Positions 1-12,480 of a stretch of 64,000 nt of DNA are shown here, piece by piece. A model generated the notes under the pieces. The model ran no database searches, was not told the origin of the DNA, and saw only the letters and a list, made by a program, of their open reading frames with translations. The translations under genes were made by a program, and so were the position numbers. Numbering within the stretch: position 1 is the first letter of the stretch; each line of letters starts with the position of its first letter. Source of the stretch: Nelumbo lutea (Eukaryota > Streptophyta > Magnoliopsida > Proteales > Nelumbonaceae); contig JAKGHH010000001.1 in the NCBI GenBank assembly GCA_022828595.1, positions 208,010,348 through 208,074,347 on the forward strand, in the 5' to 3' direction.

Positions 1-1532
1 GGATGTTCATTCATTTTAAGGCCCCTATATTTCCAAAAAAAAAATTATTTTTTGGCCCATTTCCACTAAATCCCTTATAACTTTGGTTTTCATAAAGAGA
101 CCCTTAATACATGGCACTCCCCTAACCATTGGATTTTCCTGGGGAGGCTCAAGATTAATCTTGGGCATCCAAAAGGTCCTTTTCTTTTTAGAGTCTTTGA
201 AATTACACCTTACTCAGCCCCTTTCCATAAGTTATCAAATTCTTAGAATTTGTAAAAACCCTCCACCACTTGTCACCTTTGAAGCTCTAGGATTTTCCTA
301 ACTTTTCTTCCAAATTTTGGCCCTAGGATGAAACCCATCCCTCTTTAGAAACCTTAGGTGCCCCTATTCATTTTATGAAATTTCAAAACACTCCCCACTC
401 CTATAAAAGTGTAAGTCTTTCTTTTTTCTTAGAGGCTTACAGTAGAAAGGAAACATACTTCTTTGACTCCAAAAAAGCCAAAATTTTGTACCAAGCAAGA
501 AACGCTTCCCTCCTCTCCATTATAATTTCGAACTAAGCATTTGGACTCTCTCCCAATGTCTCAAAGAGTGAAACAAACTCACTATCTTCTCTCTTCCCTC
601 TTCCTCTATGTACTCTCTAGACCTCCCTAACTGAAATCTTTTCTCCCCTTCTTTTCTCCATTCGATTATCTCTCCTTTTGATTTTGTTTGCAAGAAAAAC
701 AACAAAAAAGAAAAATAAAACCCCCTCATCCTCAATGTTCTTCTCACTAGTGAGTTCCCTATTGCATTTTCATGCTCTCCTTGCTGTCAAGGTTGTCAAG
801 GACACCTCAACATTCTTAGAGCACCTTAAAAGTCATCTCACAACAGCCCTTAATAGTTGGAAGAAGGCCACGAAAAGATATATTTTACCACCTCTCTAAT
901 GTAGTTTAGTTTTTTCTTTTATTTTCTTATTCTTTCCTTGTATGTTTGCATGACAAATAGAGTAAGATAAATCTATATGTGACTGTGTTTTGCCATGTTC
1001 ATCAAGTATTTTTGAGAATATGTTAAGATAGCTTGTAAGAATTCAGTTTTGATTGAAAATTTAGCTTCTTTTCATATATTTTTCTTGCTAGTTACTCTAA
1101 TTGTAAGGAGCAATGTATAACTATCTTTTTCTCAATGTGTGAATTATTTTTGGGTTACTCCAGCTTGTGGAAGAAATGTTCTCTTCTTTCTTAGATTTTA
1201 TGTGCTTGTAATCTCTCTTTTTTATTTAGTATGTCCATGTTATTCTTTCTCTTGTGCAAAGATTTATTTCTTTGGGTGAATTTATGTTTCTTGTGCTAGT
1301 AGAATATAAGAATTGAAAATTGGCTTTCAAGAGAAGACTACTAGTAGGAAACCTATGAGAGGATAACAAAGAATTGGGAGATCTCCCAATTACTTTGCTT
1401 TTTTGTTTGTTTGTTTGTTTGTTTTTGTTTGTTTGTTTTTTTTTTTTTTTTGTGAATTTGGAAGTCTTTTTACTGTAAGGGTTAAAAAGAATGGTATTCC
1501 ACACAAATCATGGGGGAGGGGTGCCTAGCACC
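1..1532. other. Unassigned intergenic DNA
   Basis: No gene is recognisable here. The stretch around 400-740 is pyrimidine-rich, and the short open frames in it lack any family resemblance. A GTTT microsatellite with a following T-run lies at about 1405-1450. Confidence 0.5.
1405..1450. repeat. (GTTT)n microsatellite and poly-T
   Basis: Consecutive GTTT units interrupted once by GTTTTT, then a T-run. Read directly from the sequence. Confidence 0.85.
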
Positions 1533-1956
1533 TAGGGACGACAATTTTCTTATCCTAACCGGGTGCCCAACTTCATCAAGGAGGGGGTGGGGATTGTCCT
1601 AGCGGGGAAGGAACAGGGATGGGGATTAATAGGAATCCCTAACTAGGGTCAGGGATAGGGAATGAAGTCCCCGTTTCGACCCAACCCCGATTATATATAT
1701 GTATATATTAAATATATGTTATTATATATATATAACAAAATATGTTTAAAATATTATTTTATTTTTAAAAAATCTTTAATTTTATGTAAATTTATTTTTA
1801 TAAAAAATTCTATTAATTAAAAAAATTTGAAGATTCGGGTCCCTATGGGAACCTGCCTTTGTTGAGGATCGAGTTAGGCATAGGGATTTATCTCTAAATC
1901 GGGGTCGAAGATGGAGAATATTATCCCTACCCAAACCCACCCCGTTGCCATTCTTA
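1533..1956. mobile_element. hAT-type MITE, TAGGGACGACAA group
   Basis: The element runs from TAGGGACGACAA to GTTGCCATTCTTA. It is bounded by near-identical 8-bp direct repeats, CTAGCACC (1525-1532) and CTAACACC (1957-1964). An 8-bp target duplication with one later mutation is the signature of the hAT superfamily. The interior holds GC-rich gggta/ccccg tracts at both ends and an AT-rich centre, with no coding capacity. It is non-autonomous. Confidence 0.75.
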
Positions 1957-1964
1957 CTAACACC

Positions 1965-2626
1965 TTCCTTCTTCTTCCCATTGGATCCCTAGAGTGTTAT
2001 TTGGATTATGAGAGTCATTGTTTTTTTTTTCATTTTATTTCATTTCTTTAAGTATGGGAGGAACATCACTTCCATGTTTTTTAAATAGATGGGTGGTAGC
2101 TCCATTTTGGCCATGGTGTGAGTCCCAAATCAATTGGATGCTTACAGCATGGGAGGGAATACATGTCATCATGATTATATAAGGATAATGTTGGAAGAAG
2201 AGAAGAAATTAAAGATTTAAAAGGATAAAATTGGAAAAATAAAATTATACCATTGGCGAAAGATAAAAAAAGAGATTGTGAAACTCTCCCTTTTAATATA
2301 GGTATATGACTTACATTAGTTAAAATGAGTTTATGTGAGTGTTGATATTTATTACGATAAGATAATTGAGGTGGATTAATCTTTGATGGGTTAGGCTAGT
2401 TTAAATTAGATTTTATGTGGGTGATTTACTTTTTAATTAATTAAGTTAGTGTATATATTTGAGGTATTTTAAACTAGATTAAGTTAGGTTCTAAGTGGGT
2501 TATTTAATTTTCAATTGGTAAGGTTAATCTATATTAGATTAGTTTTCACGATTGTAAATTATGGTTTTAGGGATTTAGTTGAGGCTAATTGGTCATATTA
2601 TAGAGTATGTATAGTTTTATGGGCAA
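1965..2626. other. Unassigned AT-rich intergenic DNA
   Basis: No gene or recognisable element; short AT-rich text with scattered stop codons in every frame. Confidence 0.5.
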
Positions 2627-2635
2627 TTTATTTTA

Positions 2636-3168
2636 GGGATTATAGCAAATAAGGGCAACTTTTGGGCCTTAATATCAATAAAAGTAATATTTTTAATGAA
2701 ATTTCAAAAATATGTTAACTTTCTAAAAATAATATCAAATAAGGGCAAAATTACTGTTCATCTTCTTCTTCTTACAAATCATTCATCAGCATCACCGCCC
2801 GCCACCGCCTCTGGCAACCTTTGCCCACCTCCGCCTCCGCCTCTAGAGGTGGGCAGAGGCAGAGACAACGACAACGTTGGTCCACCATCCACTAGCGTTG
2901 CCACCTTTGCCCACCTCTGCCCACCTCTGCCTCCGCCTCCGCCCACTTTTAGAGGCAGAGGTGATAGCATTGGGTAGAGGCAGTGGCGGAGGTGTTGCCA
3001 GAGGCGGTCGTGCTAAGAAATGAACTGCAAGAGGAAGAAGATAAATAGTGTTTTTGCCCTTATTTGATGTTTTTTTTTTTTTAATTTAACATATTTTTGA
3101 AATTTTATTAAAAATATTACTTTTATTGATATTAAGGCCCAAAAGTTGCCCTTATCTACTATGATCCC
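2636..3168. mobile_element. Mutator-type long-TIR MITE
   Basis: Inverted arms of about 120 bp (2636-2756 and 3053-3168) start with GGGATTATAGCAAATAAGGG and its mutated mirror image. The flanks are a perfect 9-bp direct repeat, TTTATTTTA (2627-2635 and 3169-3177), which is the Mutator target-site length. The interior is GC-rich and built from CCGCCTC/CCACCT-like triplet repeats, unlike the AT-rich surroundings. The proline-rich open frame across it is a by-product of this repeat and not a gene. Confidence 0.85.
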
Positions 3169-3177
3169 TTTATTTTA

Positions 3178-3959
3178 CACGTCATATTTTGGAGGGACAA
3201 CTGACCAATTCAATTATTGAGTCATTGGTAACTTTTTTATTTTAAAAGAAGATGCAATTTAAAAATTGTAAGATTATATTTAATGTAACTTATCTTTATT
3301 TTCGTATGAATAAGAAGATGTTGCTTTTTATGCATAAAGTTGGTTTATATTGATAATAATGATCAATTTATTTATTTTTTAAAAGTGTAACTTACTTTGA
3401 TAAAAATGTAAACAAGTATTCTATATGTTTTGAAATAGCTTATGAGATTTTAATGGTTATATAATTTTTTAAAATAATTTATTTGATTAACTTATGAGTA
3501 TTCAATGGCTAAAGTGGTGTTATACTTTTTTTGATAATTTTTTCAAAGTTTGAATCAATGTATATGTGTTTTAAAACTCTAATCCTAAAAAATTATATTT
3601 AAATTTACTATGTATTTATTTTCTAAAAGTAGAGGGATTTTATTTTAGACAAGTGATTATTAATTTTTTAAGAAATAATTTCTAAGTAGTATTTTTTATA
3701 CTCTCAGACGTAAGTCTTACACTTTAAATATACGACCACCCATCTTAATAAAAAAATTTAGAATTATTCTTTCATTCTAAAATAAAAGTGACATGGTCAT
3801 TTTAATTTTTATAAAGTACTCACTTCAAATGATGTAGGATATGATATTAATGACGAATAACATTTTTAGTTGATTTTTAATAAAATATATTTATTAAATA
3901 AGGTGTTTAATATCAATTTATTACATGAGTGTTGCATTTATAGTTGATCTAAAAATAAA
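3178..3959. other. Unassigned AT-rich intergenic DNA
   Basis: Strongly AT-rich sequence with no open frame of note and no bounded repeat recognised. Confidence 0.5.
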
Positions 3960-4935
3960 AAAATAAAAAAAAGTTTTAAGTAAAAGATACAATGTTAAAT
4001 TGTTTATTATAGATAAACACATTTAAGCGTCATTTAAGATAAAAGTATCACACAATAGTATTTAAGGAAAAACATTAAAATGGTATTTCCTCTGAAAGTA
4101 ATGTCTATATAATTCAAAAAGAAGAATAATATTTAATATTATTTCATAATATATATTAAATTGGTTATAGTATAAATTATACCACACGTTATATGTGATT
4201 TAAATTAGATCAAAATATAAGGTGTGAATTAAATTCTATTGCATTTTATAGAACAAGATCAATGTATCGTATATTTTAATATTATGAATGCTATTAAATT
4301 TTATTATAGATAAATTGACACCATATCTCAATTTATTCACACGTCTTAAAAACAAAATTAATTAGAATAAAAATATTGATAAATAAAAGCTAGTTTACTT
4401 TTTAAATTAAGAATGAATAATTTTACCTAAATATAGAGTAACTTAATTAATATAAGTTTTTTAAAATAGTGCATTTTATAATTCATATTTAATATATAGT
4501 AAAATAGTAGAGCCATTAGAATAGAGAGCTTTTTTCGTAAGACATATGGTTATTTTTCTTTTTTTTTTTAAATGAACAAAATATACATGCATGTATTTGA
4601 GCATGGATTTGTGTGTAATGATATTTTGAATTTTATTTTTTTTTTGTGAATTTATTCTCAGTGCTTTTTAAGATTTAAAACATTGCAATGAAGTATATAA
4701 TAGATATTGATTTTTGAATCTAATAATATATCATATAACGAGACTTTACTTGATGTGACATGTTTAAAAAAATGCGTATTATTTACGGTGTATAAGAATT
4801 AATTGAAATTAAAAAATAAAATTATAATATTCAAAAGTAATAATAATAACAATAATGAGTGAAAGTGATAAATTGATCATGACTTAGTGAGAAGAACATT
4901 GTTTAGCAAAACAAAAAAAAAATGTTAAGAAAAAA
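3960..4935. repeat. Direct repeat copy 1, flank of LRR pseudogene
   Basis: Positions about 3960-4160 and 4590-4935 are nearly the same as 6130-6300 and 6300-6640 in the same orientation. Shared words include GTTAAATTGTTTATTATAGA and AATGCGTATTATTT. Copy 1 carries about 430 bp between its two halves that copy 2 lacks. The duplicated DNA is non-coding. Confidence 0.8.
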
Positions 4936-5398
4936 AATGAAAAGTTGATTTTTATTAAGGAATTTTTATTTTCTTTTCTGAAATGTGAGAGAAAGTGAAG
5001 ATAAGTAAGCTTTTGAGGATCAAAGTGATGATTGATTATACTTTTTGGCATTAAATCAATATTTTGGTAAATTTATTTTTCATCTAAGTAGTATATGTTA
5101 AAAATAAAAGACTTTCATTTAAAAGTTAAAAACGTTACATTTTTAATGGTGGTGTCAATTTTTTTTTTGTTTTATACTTATAGAAGTTAGAATTTTGGTG
5201 GTAGAGCCTTAAAAATTAGAATGTTGCATGCGCAATTTTAGTGATCAATGAAATACTAATCAAATAGCTAGAGTGGGTATAAAGATTATACTTTAGTACT
5301 GCTCTTTACTTAAAGAGGATGCACGCAAGGCCAATTTTAGCACTACTCTTTACAGAATCATTAATTATTTAATTTACATGTTTTGAATCACTATGCAG

Positions 5399-6190
5399 GG
5401 TTGTGTAAAATAAGGAACTTTCAAGAGTTGGATCTTAGTGGCAACGATTTCGTGGGTAATCTCAACCATTGTTTATGAAACTGACATCCCTACACGCATT
5501 GGATCTTTCTTACAATCAATTTGAAGGAAGTATTGACACATCAATCATTACTGGCCTCATTTCTGTTGAATACCTTTCTCTTTCACATACTTGGTTCTAA
5601 AGTTCATTTTCATTCCATTCATTCGCTAACATTCCAATTGAAATCTCTTACCTTATCAGGCTTCACATTCAAAAATTGTGCATTTCCGAGTTTCCTCTAC
5701 CAACAACATGAATCGAGAGTAGTTCAACTCTCTAGCAACAACTTAAGGGGAAAATTTCCCATTTGGTTGCTAGAAAACAATACCAAATTAGGCGGCCTAA
5801 TCTAATGAATAATTTTTTTACAGGCCCTTTTGTTATTCCTCCTCATCATTGTCTAAATTTGTCTATTTTGACCATTTCTGAAAATAACTTTTCTGGTTCA
5901 ATTCCAACAAATATTGATGCCATCTTTTGAAATTTGAGAACCTTTGAAGGTCAAATTCCAATTCAATTGTGTTAGTTGTAAAATGTCAACATAATCTATT
6001 CTCTCTCAACTCTCAGGTTTGATGCCTTATTGCTTAAATAACATCACATTTAAAGGAGAATCAAACTCATATAAAAGAAACTCAGAAGTTGAGCTTATTG
6101 GATTCGGATATGGTGATATAAATACATATAAAAGTTATTTAAGTAAAAGATACGGTGTTAAATTGTTTATTATAGATAAACACTTTTAAG
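5399..6190 (+). pseudogene. LRR receptor-like protein (RLP) pseudogene fragment
   Basis: Conceptual translation across frames gives leucine-rich-repeat text typical of plant cell-surface RLPs. Examples are QELDLSGNDFVGNL, LHALDLSYNQFEGSI, SSNNLRGKFPIWLLENNTK and ISENNFSGSIPTNI, and near the end LSGLMPYCLNNITFKG. The first recognisable codons follow a good splice acceptor (tatgcag at about 5392-5398), so this was probably an internal exon. The fragment has several stop codons and frameshifts. The N-terminal domain, most repeats, the membrane segment and the cytoplasmic tail are missing. Intact RLPs sense peptides or pathogen patterns at the plasma membrane together with co-receptor kinases; this copy cannot. 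The duplicated non-coding flank (copy 2) starts where the LRR text stops. The longest open piece, 5521-5805, is only part of the relic. Confidence 0.8.
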
Positions 6191-6640
6191 CGTCATTTAA
6201 GATAAAAGTCTACACTAAAATTGTATTTCTTTCAAAAGTAATGTCTATATAATTCAAAAAGAAGAATAACATTTAATATTATTTCATAATATATATATAT
6301 ATGGAATTGTGTGTAATGAATTTTGAATTTTAATTCTTTTTTTGTGAATTTATTTTCAGTGTTTTTTAAGATTTAAAATATTCCAATAAAGTATATAATA
6401 AATATTGAATTTTGAGTCTAACAATATATCATATAATGAGACTTTGCTTGATGTGACATGTTTAAAAAAATGCGTATTATTTTACGGTGATGAGAATTAG
6501 TTTAAATTAAAAAATAAAATTATAATACTCAAAAGTAATAATAATAACAATAATGAGTGAAAGTGATAAATGGATCGTGACTTATTGAGAAGAACATTGC
6601 TTAGCAAAACAAAAAAATGTTAAGAAAAAAATGAACATTG
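6130..6640. repeat. Direct repeat copy 2, flank of LRR pseudogene
   Basis: Matches about 3960-4160 and 4590-4935 with scattered substitutions. It begins inside the last recognisable LRR codons, so the repeat border and the coding relic adjoin. Confidence 0.8.
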
Positions 6641-7476
6641 TTTAGCAAATCAAAAATTAAACATTTATGATTGACTGTGTAGATCATTTCATAAATTGTA
6701 TATGAGATGCATGTGTGTGGACCGATCCAACCCATATAGTTTGTCTATAATATAAAAGAACTGTGGATTGTCGTGTGGTGTGGATTGGTTCCTGCCAATC
6801 TCCCATAGTGGTATAGTGTTTTCATCAACATTAACAAAACACCCTTCAATTCAGATGGGTGGGTGTTGAAACATTTATTTTTTTTATACTTTGAAAGTTA
6901 TTCAATGATATTTCATTATAGTTGTCAAATTGCATTTTGAAAGGGGGCAATCATAAAGACTATTAGTCTATTATATATATATATATATATATATATTAAA
7001 AGAAGGAAGTGAATAAATTTTCTCTTTTTTAATTTTTTTAATCCATTTATGAATTTAACCAATTAAATTCTTATACTTGACACATTTTTGGTCATGTTGG
7101 ATGGATTTCAAGGAGCCATGTTTTGTCATGATTTTAGGAGGGTTTATCATGCTCCAAAATTCTCATAGATTGTGTTCAACTGAAACACGAAAATTTTGTT
7201 CTTCTTTTACTTTTCAAATTATGTTTTCTCCATTCTTTTTTCTTCCTTTCATTCTCATGATCAACACCTATATTTTTCTTCCTGTCATACCTTTTATTGT
7301 GGTGGAAGTAATTCTACTATTGAGAGAGAAAAACAAAGGTGGAAGAATACCAAATAGGTAAATCGCTTCATCATCTCATTTCTTCATTTTCTATTTCAAA
7401 CATAGTTTAAATTTTATTGTTTTTCTCATTAAAAGCAGTGGGTGGAAAGACGTTGTTTTGGATGAAAATCAAGGAT
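6641..7476. other. Unassigned intergenic DNA with (TA)n
   Basis: No gene recognised. A TA dinucleotide run lies at about 6971-6996. The open frame at 7077-7361 has no family resemblance and looks like chance. Confidence 0.5.
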
Positions 7477-7675
7477 TTAAATATCGATACGATACATTCG
7501 ATACGTGGCATATCGTATCGGTATCGACCAGAGGGGATACATGATACACTATGAAAAAACCCGTATCTCTTGAATCGTGTGTATCTGAGCGATATGCATT
7601 CGTATATGCCCATATTGTGTTGTATTGACTGATACACACCAATATAAAACGACACAAATCGACGTATTTCTCACG
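7477..7675. repeat. GATACGATAC-rich repeat with internal inverted symmetry
   Basis: CGATACGATAC near the left side is answered by CGTATCGGTATCG, and further cgtat/atacg words follow up to about 7675. This is a common style of short non-coding plant repeat. Weaker relatives with tatcgatat/gatacc words occur near 48435-48470, 57240-57320 and 57785-58020. Confidence 0.5.
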
Positions 7676-7679
7676 TATT

Positions 7680-8499
7680 TATTTGTAAAAAATGTGAGTA
7701 GTGTGATTTAAACACAAATCACCTAGCGTTAAAGTTTATCCACACGCTTGATCCATTAGGCCACTTTTCATCTTATGAAATTTAATGAAACAAAATAACT
7801 TTTTTCTATTCTAGTGTCCACATTACATGTGGACAAATTACATTTATGTTTAACAATTCCAGTAAAATGAAAGAAATAATATTCATAACTAATATTTTAT
7901 AAATTAATAGAATGAATAATTTCATTTATATCAAAAATTTGTTTAATATCAAGAAATTTATACGAATAACGATATTAATAATAGAATAATTATTTTAGTA
8001 CTTAATGTTTTTAAATTTGAACATGATATGTATCTTAAAATTTTATAAATTTTATTTGAACTAAATAAAAGTTATATACTATTTAAAAAAATAAAATTTT
8101 ATTTGAAAAAACATTGAGAATATAATATAAATTGAATTTGTTAAATCCATTAATCTACATTTATATAAAAAATGATTTTTTATCTAAAAATTTATGGAAG
8201 TAAAAATATTATTAATGGAATAATTATTTTAGTAGTTAAAATTATGAATTTGCATATGATGTGTATCTTAGAAAATTTAATATATTGATATATTCTAAGT
8301 TAATATTATATATTTTTATATATTTTTAATTACATTTTTAATAACATGTTTATTATTTACAAAAATAAAAATATTGTTAACTAAACATTTGAGAATTAAT
8401 TTTTAGTTGACTTTTGATTAATATTAAAAATTAAAAATAATAAAATAGAAAATAATCGATATAATAATTCACATATTATAAAAAAATTTATTATATATA
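7680..8499. other. Unassigned, very AT-rich DNA
   Basis: Nothing beyond AT-rich low-complexity sequence is visible. Confidence 0.5.
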
Positions 8500-8680
8500 T
8501 TAAGCTCAATTAGACTTGTGAGCCTCACAGGCCAAGCTTCATTTGGCTAAAAATCAACTTGATTAGCAAACGAGCCAATATATCACACTCGTGCTCGATT
8601 CAAAGCTTAGTTAAAACTGAACTGATTTGAGCTTTTCATGAGCTGAGATCAAATAGCTTATGAGAAGTTTAATTTGTTTC
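8500..8680. repeat. Fragment of a GAGCTC/CTTGTGAG repeat
   Basis: Words such as AGCTCAATTAGACTTGTGAG and AGCCAA...GAGCTTTTCATGAGCTGAG resemble those in 39507-39935. It is probably a truncated MITE of the TAGGGGTG type, but no ends or target duplication are visible. Confidence 0.4.
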
Positions 8681-8689
8681 CACCCATTT

Positions 8690-10239
8690 GTATTGGAGTT
8701 TTTGGGTTTCTAGTCATGGTGGTGAGGTTTGATTGGTTAAATGAGGTTTGGATGATGGAGATCTACGGTTGATAAGATTTAATCAATGAGATTTTTTGAA
8801 ATATAATTTTAGATCGATAGTCGGTCTACCAAGGGAATTTTGGGATGGCATTTGGTGGGCATGAATTTTGGATGTCCTAAATCTAACGAAAGAGACAAAT
8901 ATGTCAACAAAGGTGTGGATTGAAAGATTTAATTGAAATGAATGTTTTAGGTAATGGTTTGTCAACCAATGAGGAGGCTTCAAATAAAAGTTTGCTTATT
9001 TTTGAAGAAAATGGAGGATTTTAAGGCTGAAATTGGATGGGTGGGTTGTCTTGAGAACTTTGGAATTAATGAACAAATTTTGGTTGCTTGGATTATAAAT
9101 GAATTTTGAGTTAAAATTTGATGTGAGAGCACGAATTAAAATGAGGAGTTGGATGAGAGGTTCAAATCTGAGAAAGAGTTTGTTCATTTTGGTTGTATAA
9201 TATTATTCACTCGAGGTCGTCAAAATAAAATCTTGGTATTTTTATGATTGATCATTGCAGAATCAAGGTGGAGAAGTTGATTTGTCTTACTATTCTTAAG
9301 GTAGTGGATGTGTCAAATTTGATTTTATGGGGTTAATGTTTTAATGTAGTGTGGAATGAATCATAGGAGAGGAGGTTGGTGTGATAAATGATGGATCTTT
9401 GGTGTTTGGTTTTGAGATTTAACGTGTATGATTGGGGTGCTAAAGGTTATGTAATGTCAAATGTTAATTTCAATGGACTTTTTAATTTTTAAGTTTAATT
9501 GTATAATTTTGGTGGCTATTTGACATGTGAGAGGTTTTTTTGGCTTTTGACAAGTCTCGGGTTGGTTTATTATGTTTTCAAATTTTGGGATCTAAAAGGA
9601 GGATATAAAGAGGTAAAGTGAAGGCGGGATCAGACAAAAATTGGATGCTAGGGCAATAACATATAGCATTTTTAAATTGGTAGTTTGTTTTTTTGAATTA
9701 AGATATTTTTTTCAAATTGTATATGTTTTTACTAAACTTTAAGAAATCTAAGATAATTTATTTGGACTTTGCATATCAATTTTTTGCGATTACATTATTA
9801 TAGTATTAATAATGGGTGTAAAACAGAATTGGTTAGAATAGTTGTCGCATGCTTAGTATGGGGTGGTGATTGACTACAAAGAGGTTTAAGTATATTCATA
9901 CTTTCACTAATTAGCATTCATTTTTTTTTTAAATATGGAATTTTAATTGACTTTTTTTGTCCTCTAAATTTACGAGTAGTGAAGGATTGTTAGAATTCTT
10001 GAAAAATTAAAGAAGAATGGGGAAATTTATGTTTATTTTAAGACTTCAACCCTTAATCTTTTGTTTTAAAAGAACTGCTATTTTGTGAGACTAACTTTTT
10101 TTTTTTTTTTTTTTATCTTGGCTCAATTTTTCTTAAGAAAGAAAATTTAAGTTAATAAATAAACTCACTTGATTAGTAAAAAGAAAAGTAAACTTATTTG
10201 GTATGCCTTTTCCTGTGCTTATGCATGCATATGTGGTGC
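8690..10239. other. Unassigned intergenic DNA
   Basis: No recognisable gene, RNA or bounded element in about 1.5 kb. It is somewhat less AT-rich than its neighbours and carries only short chance open frames. Confidence 0.5.
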
Positions 10240-10249
10240 TCAATAAGAT

Positions 10250-11455
10250 GCATAAGCCTCCCCTTAACTATCGGTTCTGTAATAAAGACACCCCTGTACT
10301 TTGTTTTACGACAAAGACCCTTTACTATGACAGTGAGACAAAGACCCCCTTTCATTAGCCTTCCGTCCAAAAAGGCCGTTAAAATATTTTTTAATCTTCA
10401 TACTAATGAGAATAATACTGTTCATCTTCCCCAATCTTTGAATACTATCCTTTCGTTCCTTCACATTTCTTTCTCTCCCTCTCTCTCCTCTCTCTCCCCC
10501 GATCTCTCTTCTTACCCTTCCCCTGTACTTTGTTTCTTCTTCTCTCGTCTGTTATCTTCATCAGCTCAGACTAACAACGTCTAAAAATCGGTTGTTGACA
10601 CTGTTGGGCGTAATAAGCTGCAGGCAGTAGCATCGGAGAACAAGAAGAGGATGAAGCCGTTGGATTCCATGGGTTAGGCCTATATCCCCATGGGACCTCA
10701 GGTTGAGGAAAACTCAAACTGGTCCTCGGGTGCGGCAAGAACAAAGGTGTACTGATGATACTGGTACCACCACTACTGTCTTTTTTCATTGCCGCTGGGT
10801 GGTAATAGATCGAGAATGTTTCTTTGATTAATAGACAGAATACATCAAAGAACACTTCCACATTATATTTGGAAATTGAATATACAAGAAAAGTAGATAA
10901 ACCAAAAAGTAGGGAAAAAAAGAACACAATTAAGCATTGGGTATCTAGCTGTAGAGCTCCTAAGAAATCCAGTTAAATCATGACACATACTACATTGGTA
11001 GGCCATAGCCATATTTATGGCTAATTAGTAACTCCTAGACCAACACCAACCTTGTAGAGGAGGCGCAGTCATTCACTCTTTCGGTGTCTTCCTTTGTTTT
11101 TTTGAGGAGAGAAAATAAGAGATAGAAGAGGCACAGTTTTCTGAGTTATGAGGTGTTGAACTGAAGGGTCGTATCCATCCTTTAGTTCTCATGGCCAAAG
11201 AGAGGACGGTGAGGGAGAGGAAAAGAATGACAAAATAACAGGTTAAATAGGTTTTAAGAGAAAAAGGGCAAAAAAAAAAAAAAGAAAAAAGTTTGGTGAG
11301 GTATTTTGGTAATTTAATGCATTCCGTCATCTGACTTAACAGTTAAAGAGGGTCTTTGTCTTATGGTCATAGTACAGGGGGGTCTTTATTGTAAAACAAA
11401 ATATGCGGGGTCTTTGTCACATACCTCATAATACAGGGAGGTCTTTGTAATTTCT
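10250..11455. mobile_element. Long-TIR element (about 1.2 kb) with non-repetitive interior
   Basis: Both ends carry mirrored copies of the same text. On the left is TAATAAAGACACCCCTGTAC, then ACAAAGACCC twice. On the right is the reverse complement, with GGGTCTTTGT three times and GTACAGGGGGGTCTTTATTG. The TIRs are about 110-130 bp. I could not fix the outer borders or a target duplication. The interior (about 10390-11300) is not repetitive and has a higher GC content, including a CTCTC tract and a minus-strand open frame at 10571-10927 rich in Pro and Ser. Long TIRs around unique DNA suggest a Mutator-like element, possibly one that captured host DNA, but no captured gene was recognised. Confidence 0.65.
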
Positions 11456-12052
11456 TTTTTGAATGTTTAAATGAGTATACCTCTCAAACCCTGGTCCAAT
11501 CACAAAAATCGGTTTATGTTTGGTTCAGTATGTGTGATTAATTCATAAAGTGAAGAAAGATTTCCACGTTTAGCAATGTTTTCGTTCTACAGTTGAATTG
11601 GCCCATCAGATTGTTTAACCATCAATCCACTAGATTTGTTTGCAAAATAAAAATGTTGATTGGATAAATAACATGATAACTTGAATAGTTGAGCTACTGA
11701 ACCATTTGACTTGGCTAGTGGGTTATGGGATAGATATTCATTCTCTTATTTTGTTTTCTATATTAGCCATTTTCATATAATTAATAACAATAATTATCAT
11801 TCTCATTAATTTTGTTTTTTGATAGATAAATAAACACATATTAATTGATTGAAAATGTGAAGTAGTTCAATAAAAAGTCTGGAGGTCCATCCAATCTTGC
11901 CTCCAAATCAATAGTTTTTAACTTTTAGACAACTTAATGGTTTACCTAATTAAAATTCCTACCAACAAATTTAGAAGTTACTTAGTTCATATCTTTACAA
12001 GAGGACAAAATAACATTTTTGACCCGAATACATTTCCAAGTGAAAAAGAATC
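11456..12052. other. Unassigned intergenic DNA
   Basis: No gene or bounded element recognised. Confidence 0.5.
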
Positions 12053-12060
12053 CTGATGAT

Positions 12061-12472
12061 TCGGGGTGTCAATTGAATTGGATTTGGTCTAATCCGATTC
12101 AATTCAATGTGATTCCATTATAAATGGACCAGGTTTAATTCAATCTAATGAATATTTTGGACCAACTTGAATGATCCAATTCACTGTTTGGACTGTCTAA
12201 TTTGTTCAAATTCATTTTGATTTAGATTGGTTTCAATTCAAATCCGATCCACTGACACATATTTTTATCTTATATCAATAGACTAGATATTGACTTAATC
12301 CAATCCAATCCAATATAAATTTGTTTCGGACGAACCAGGCCCAATCCAATCTAATAAATATTTTGGACCAGATTGGTCCAATCCAATATGTTTTATTGGT
12401 CCGTTCAATCTGTCCAAATTGATTTTAGACTGGACGGGGGTCCAATCCAAAACTAGTCCATTGACACCCTTA
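12061..12472. mobile_element. hAT-type MITE, GGGGTGTCAATTG group
   Basis: Runs from TCGGGGTGTCAATTG to CATTGACACCCTTA, with 8-bp flanks CTGATGAT (12053-12060) and TTGATGAT (12473-12480), 7 of 8 matching. The interior is made of repeated ggatt/aatcc words such as TCCAATCCAAT. It has no coding capacity; the small open frame on the minus strand is repeat-derived. Confidence 0.8.
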
Positions 12473-12480
12473 TTGATGAT

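Noticed and set aside
2696..2977. Proline-rich open frame and its glycine-rich mirror
   Set aside because: Both come from CCGCCTC-like triplet repeats in the core of a Mutator-type MITE.
10571..10927. Minus-strand 118-codon open frame
   Set aside because: No recognisable family, and it lies within a transposon; mentioned as possible captured DNA but not called a gene.
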